DNA of 64,000 nt from Holothuria scabra (taxonomy: Eukaryota; Echinodermata; Holothuroidea; Aspidochirotida; Holothuriidae), in assembly GCA_037179385.1 (NCBI GenBank), contig CM074179.1, forward strand, positions 66,793,806 through 66,857,805, given 5' to 3'. The translations under genes were made by a program, and so were the position numbers. Each line of letters begins with the position of its first letter. The stretch's first letter is position 1. A model generated the notes under the pieces. The model ran no database searches, was not told the DNA's origin, and saw only the letters and a list, made by a program, of their open reading frames with translations. Of this stretch, positions 58,966 through 64,000 are shown piece by piece.

Positions 58966-60447
58966 CAGTGGCGTAGCCAGAATTTTTTCACCAGGGGGAA
59001 CTGGGGGCACAGACTTCGTATAGGGGCACAACATATAACCCAGGGATACGGTAACTATGTTGAGACTAACAGAACTACATTTTGTTGAGTCTGACTGGCA
59101 GCCAGTGGCGGCTCGTGATCTACATACATGGAGGGGCAAATTGGTATTATTGGGGAAAACCCAACGGCGTCCAAGGCGCTCCCACCTACGGTGTGGGGTC
59201 AAGGGGCCCGCCTTAGGGCCCCTGGTTGGGGTCCAGGGGGGAAGCCCCCGGAAGCTCCGCGATATTTACAAAAGTGGGGTTATAGAACGAAGCATTTCTC
59301 TGCCTTCACATGGTATCATTAAGTGAGCATTAAACTGACTGCAAACTTCACCATTATTTCATTGAATTTATTCTTACAACTGGTTCGAGGTTCTGGTGGC
59401 TATGACAATGCAATCGTCTTTCTTTGAAATAGGCAAACATTTCGATTACACGTCGATTAAAATTTGAATTTTCTCTTATAAACTTCCTTTCAATTGATAG
59501 CATAGCTAAAGCGTTTAACCTCTCATCATTCGTATTTAGTGTACCAGCTGGGTGACAACCTATACGTCAAGACGATACAGCCGCCTATGTGGTCCTAATC
59601 GTTTGACTTCCAATTTTTCAGTCATGTCTCACATTGAGACGGTTTGGGGAGCTAGATGAAACTTAACACACGAACAGCCCCGAGCACCGATTGAGTGCAC
59701 ATACCCAAGCTGCAATAAGCATTTTGACCTGACTCACCGTGATTTTGTGAGACCGCAGCATAGTTTTCTACAAAGGATACACACGAGGCTGATTAACGCG
59801 TTCTTACTTACCGGTGTATGCATACAGTGCCACGAAGCGAGACCAGGGAGCGCAAGTGAAAGGTTGCCGTACACTGTAGTTCGAAGAAATTGGCCACTCA
59901 CCTTTCATCATTTCAGCAGATAAAATGTAAGTGCGCATGCAAGTTAGGTAAACTCGGAGTTGAATTAACGAAAGAAAAAATAAAGTCAGGAACTTAATTT
60001 TTCATCCAAACATATGGCAAGACATCAAAGCTAGGCTGGGGGATCCGTCCCCTGCACCCCAGGAAAGGGCGATTTTCAGCTCCATTTTGCGTCACATGTA
60101 CCCTTTGTTTGCCCTTTGTTCTCTCCCTCGCATTAGGGAAGACATTTGCCGCATGTTGGTATTGTTCTACTTTTGCCCACCCCTCGTTCACCCTTGTTGG
60201 AAGCTGCACACCCCTACGTCTCCAGGGGGCGCAAAATATGGGTTTGCTTGGAAAGAAATTTTGTGGCCAAAACTAGGAGATGTCAGATATTTGAGAGAAA
60301 GTGAGAGAAAGTAAAAAATAACGAGTAGCATTAGCCCCTTCAACAAATTGGGCGTATAATGACATCAAACACGGTTAATTGTAAAGCATGGGGCGCAAGT
60401 TGAGCCTTCTGCACCCCCTACACCGGTCACCTGTTGTGACGCCACTG
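58966..60447. mobile_element. hAT-like element, CAGTGGCGTAGCCAG start
   Basis: Left end CAGTGGCGTAGCCAGAAT and right end GTGACGCCACTG. A nested second end CAGTGGCGGCTCGTGATC lies at about 59103. I found no perfect 8-bp duplication, so the two ends may belong to different insertions. Confidence 0.55.
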
Positions 60448-60997
60448 ATTTGATGGGTCGTCGGACGTTTTCCAGAAAATGCAAGATAAAATTTTCATGG
60501 AAATTTAAGATGGTAACCGACGTGATTGTGAAAACAATTTACGTCAACCCTACTCCATACTTAGGTCTTGCAAACACTTTGCCCGAAATGGCAAAATTTT
60601 CAGAAAATGTTAGCAAACGTTTTCAATTCTCAAATTAATTTCACGGACTGACGGGGGAACGTTCAGGTTCAGTGGCCAATATTTACCATCTATACCCTTT
60701 CCCTGGAGCTGAATTCGGGCAACTGCGATATGAAAACCGAGTAATTTGTTTGTTTTTTAATCCATAATGATAGTGTGAGAAGTATCTTCCTATAAGTCCT
60801 CCTGAAAATTCACCATTCATGCCCACCTCATAACGTGACATTTTTTTTCAAAACGTGTTAGATGTCACAGTAATGTTTTACATGCCGTATCATGATGAGT
60901 TCAGGCAGACTGGCAATTTCACCGGCCAATCCAGTGTATCTTGAATTTTAGAGTTGCAAAAGCGTAAAGAGGATTAGCTTGTTTTCGATTCCGCTTT

Positions 60998-61420
60998 ATA
61001 TAACATAACATAACATAACATAACAGGTTCAAGGGCAAAGGAGGGCTGTAAAGGCCCCATAAGATGCCCTGTAATCCAAAAACCCCCCAAAACAAAGCAA
61101 ACCACCAACACCTAAAGAGCCCAGAAAGATTAGATTCTACCACAGTCATGGAAAAACTTGTCAATATTAACCTTAAAACGGTGCACTGATGTGGAGTTAA
61201 CAACCCACTCAGGCAGGCTATTCCACTCACTAACAACCCTATGAGAGAAACTGAACTTCCTAATGTCAAGTCTAGCAAAAGACTTTTCAAGCTTTTTGCA
61301 ATGGCCTCTAACCCGAGGATTACTCTGGACCTTTAAATAACTGCAAGCTAACAAAGGATTCCCTTCAGATAGAAATTTGTATACCTGGAGCATGTCCCCC
61401 CTATATAGTTTCCTTTCACC
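60998..61420 (-). pseudogene. LINE 3' end: reverse-transcriptase tail remnant
   Basis: On the minus strand RGDMLQVYKFLSEGNPLL, then RLDIRKFSFSHRVVSEWNSL and NSTSVHRFKVNIDKFF match the usual C-terminal tail of CR1/Jockey-like reverse transcriptases (RGDM.Q.YK, R.FFS.RV...WN.LP). Its 3' end carries a TAACA repeat tail (60998-61024). It is truncated at the 5' side, and lies in the intron of the secreted-protein gene. Confidence 0.75.
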
Positions 61421-61492
61421 GAAAAAGGTACAACACCATTTCGTTCGGTGGTAGGCTACTGGTACTTAAAGATATACTAAAGATAGACTTAC

Positions 61493-61697
61493 CGTCGTTG
61501 CATCCATTCGACACAGAACTGCAATAATCGTTTAGTTTAGCCTGGATAACATCTCTTTTTACCGAAACGTAAAAACTAACCCCATCCCAGTCACCTGTCG
61601 TTATCCTCTCAACTAACTCGGCATTGATATAGCATGAGAATGGATAGAACACATGAAGCGCAATGAGAAGAAACAGGAATGAGGCTGGATGCGCCAT
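61493..61697 (-). CDS. Secreted Cys-containing protein, exon 1 with signal peptide
   Basis: First coding exon, 205 nt to a GACG|GTAAGT donor in phase 1; joined to 55612 it makes Gly. I chose the second Met (MAHPASFLFLLIALHVF): it gives a textbook signal peptide with cleavage after about SCYINA, while the Met at 61721 would place eight polar residues in front. The mature part begins ELVERITTGDWDGVSFYVSV and has two Cys near the exon end. Total protein about 313 residues. The 5.9-kb intron is filled with a LINE remnant and hAT-like DNA. Confidence 0.75.
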
Positions 61698-62297
61698 TTT
61701 ATTTCCGTCGGTATGGTACAATTAAATTCGCATCAACGAAAAGAACAGGAACCGACACTGTCTCCAGAATTGAAGCCACTGTCTTGCTGTGTTCCAAAAT
61801 TGTCCTTTTCATAACATTGAATCTATTGCCGTGAAGTTCAATCTGCCGAAGTATCACGTCAACTAACTTCGGCTAGTTACTCGTTTTCGCGGTGTATTAC
61901 TACTTCCATTTTTGAAGTAAATTCCTAAATGTTAGTCCTCTCAAAGCTGCAAACATGCGAGGAAAAACAATAATGAAAAAATAGTATTATGAAAGAAAAG
62001 AAAAATTCGAAAGATACCGCTGAAGCAAAAGGAAAAAAAAGTCATTTTTATTTTTATAAAAAGAGAATAGCAAAAACACTAAACAGACAATATATTTTGG
62101 GAAACCGGGTAATTTCGGAAATTCGCCTAAAGAGATCACAGAATTGATATTTTATTTTGATGCAAATTTCCAATTATTGAAAGAATAATTAAGCGTAGGA
62201 AGGATATGCTCACTTTCAATCCAACTTGAAATGCAAATCTAACAAAGATATTTTGCAATTAATTTGTGTACATTTTCGCTGATAGGCTAGACCTAAA

Positions 62298-62506
62298 TTG
62301 GGTGGAAGTGAAGGACTTGTTCGAAGCAGCGTTACAAGTCAAGTTGACAAGCTGAGGCGGCCTTCTGTTTCATTTTTAACTTTGAAAGGTAACATTTTCA
62401 GTGCTTTCTCTCCAAGTTCTCGCAAACAAGACTTCAAAGTGGTGGAAGGTAGTCTGCATTCCAACAGTGCTAGCCTCTCTGGGCTCAAGTGTAACAGGGC
62501 GTAGGT
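62298..62506 (+). other. Possible 5' exon of a divergent gene
   Basis: A 68-codon frame on the plus strand ends right at a perfect AG|GTAAGT donor (about 62505). Because a TAG stop coincides with the exon end, a coding role in that frame is doubtful; it could be an untranslated first exon sharing a promoter region with the secreted gene about 0.6 kb away. Evidence is a single splice donor. Confidence 0.2.
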
Positions 62507-63110
62507 AAGTACTAACGTTAATATTAGTGTAACGTTGGCCATAATCAAAGTTGCAGTTATTGACCGACATAGCCTAACGTTAGCAAAGTATAGCTTAAGC
62601 TGTAGCCTAGGCTAACTTAATTATTCGGGGTGAATAACAGTGTCACGGACATTCCAACCCCTGGACACTTCCAAAATTTAGCTGTGCCTCACTCTGCCCC
62701 CTACATCAACACGTGCATTTTTGACATTTTAATTTTTTTTCACTGTTTTTTTTTTTTTTTTTTAGTTTTTTTTTTAATTTTTGCAACTTCATATTCCTCT
62801 CCCATATTTCTCCTTGTGTGAAATTCCATTATCTTTTCTGTCAGGTCCTGTTGCAAACTTGCGATCGCGAATGTGCAGCCTAGATCCGTCTTCATTGCCG
62901 TAACATTCTGCATTTAGGGCTGAACAAGGAACCTCCTGTACATCCGTTTTATTATTAAGACTAAGGGGGTAACCTGTTGAATCCTCTGCCTTCTTGGAAA
63001 TGATTGTCAGTTAAACGGTTGTTCCCGTTGCTGAATGGCGAATGAAGTTCATCCTTTTAAATGTATGAACGGTGCCCCAATAATGTGTTTAGACTTGAAA
63101 AGCAAATATA
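62507..63110. other. No gene seen
   Basis: Downstream of the doubtful plus-strand exon. Contains a long poly-T tract (62740-62775) and CTAGGCTAAC words; no coding signal. Confidence 0.5.
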
Positions 63111-63419
63111 TAGTTCTCTCACCCCAAACAGTAGGCTACCATTACCAATTCTCCTAGCCTAGGCCTAACCTTCTTACTGAAGCCCCTCCCACAATTGTCT
63201 GAAATTCATCCTCATCCAGACACAATCTCAGTTTATTGCTTCAAGGTGAGTATAGAAAAACTCAATTTATATTTTCAAAACACTCTCAGTACGTGTGCAA
63301 TATAATGCTGGCACTCTGGATTGTTTGAATTAGCTGTCAATCAAGGAGCTGAGTCTACATAGAATTTCAGTATCCGGGTACCAAAATTGTAGTTTGAGGT
63401 GAGAGGTTTGGCCCTTTAA
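63111..63419. mobile_element. MITE family A copy, left end degraded
   Basis: About 309 bp; the right end GGTTTGGCCCTTTAA is intact, the left begins at TAGTTCTCTCACCCC with the outer bases lost. Confidence 0.7.
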
Positions 63420-64000
63420 TCACACATCTGCACCTGTGTATGTGTAGGCTAGGCCTATAGGGGATTAGGCCTACTTGTAGTTGCACTCAATTGAGACGAA
63501 AGTGTTCATTGACACTGACCACTGTTTTAATCTGTAACTAATTGGGTAAAGTTATTTTGCATGTTCCATTCAACCATTCAGCACCAATCAGTAATGCTCC
63601 CAAAAAATTTCTTAACTTCATATAAGCCTAGCCAGTGTTCCTGCAGTCTGGTAAATTTCAACCTATCCTACCTTACTGTACATGGAATAATGTTCCCATT
63701 CCACCATAGAAAATGTTCCTATGGCAGAATGAGCACATTTTCTGTGGTGGAAAGTACACATGGCAGAATGGCATGGACCTCATTGGGGGTCCAGTAGTTT
63801 CCGGACCTGTTATTCTCTTCCTCTACAAAAAGTTATTTTCCTCCCCTGTTTAAAATTAAATTTTAAGTGAGGAAAATTATATTTTTTAATTACGTTAGTG
63901 TCTGCCCTTGTTTCTTTCCCCTAAAAAATTTTTTTTTTTCCGCCCCTTTTACGAGCAAATGCAAAGTAGGCTAGGCTATAGTAGGCTATTCGCTTTGTGG

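Noticed and set aside
62339..62548. Minus-strand frame starting MIMANVTLILTLVLTYALL, signal-peptide-like
   Set aside because: No splice or homology support, and it overlaps the plus-strand exon candidate; hydrophobicity alone is not enough.

Overview
The window is animal nuclear DNA: AT-rich, with phase-consistent exons separated by kilobase introns and GT/AG borders, and crowded with short inverted-repeat transposons, tRNA-derived SINEs, LINE tails and minisatellites. Repeated CTAGGCCTAGG tracts and the type of mobile elements resemble echinoderms or other marine deuterostomes. A sea cucumber or a relative is my best guess, but only a guess. There is nothing bacterial or organellar.

Main gene (minus strand, about 40.2 kb down to at least 0.9 kb; both ends open). 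I could chain 18 exons by eye with GT/AG borders and compatible phases, giving about 1,360 codons. From the N-terminus the predicted protein has: (1) a two-exon region resembling the tyrosine-recombinase-like domain that is abundant in invertebrate genomes, here with its catalytic positions lost; (2) a linker exon; (3) a Cys/Lys-rich exon made of five 19-residue repeats; (4) an eight-exon kinase domain of the VRK (casein-kinase-1-related) type, with an intact glycine loop and DFG but the beta3 Lys replaced by Arg and the catalytic-loop Asn replaced by Thr; (5) a large exon finishing the kinase fold, followed by a polybasic nuclear-localisation-like tract and a heptapeptide repeat; (6) five short symmetrical phase-1 exons, each with a psi-K-x-E/D (SUMO-like) motif, the last three being tandem copies of one exon. 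Three exons of this gene are followed in the intron by tandem arrays built from the exon tail plus its splice donor (79 bp, 66 bp and about 100 bp periods).

Second gene (minus strand, 54.9-61.7 kb): two exons encode a secreted, Cys-containing protein of about 313 residues with a clear signal peptide; I do not recognise the family. A weak exon-like stretch on the plus strand lies about 0.6 kb upstream of its start.

The rest is introns and intergenic DNA filled with mobile elements: TTAA-flanked MITE families, hAT-like elements with perfect 8-bp target duplications, a TA-flanked mariner-like element, a fold-back element with 3-bp duplications, tRNA-derived SINEs, two LINE 3' ends, and a 145-bp satellite-like array whose units carry perfect TGACCTTTGACCT direct repeats. 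Several elements are nested, giving a relative order of insertion.

All gene models are from visual reading of splice sites and family motifs; no alignment or transcript was available.
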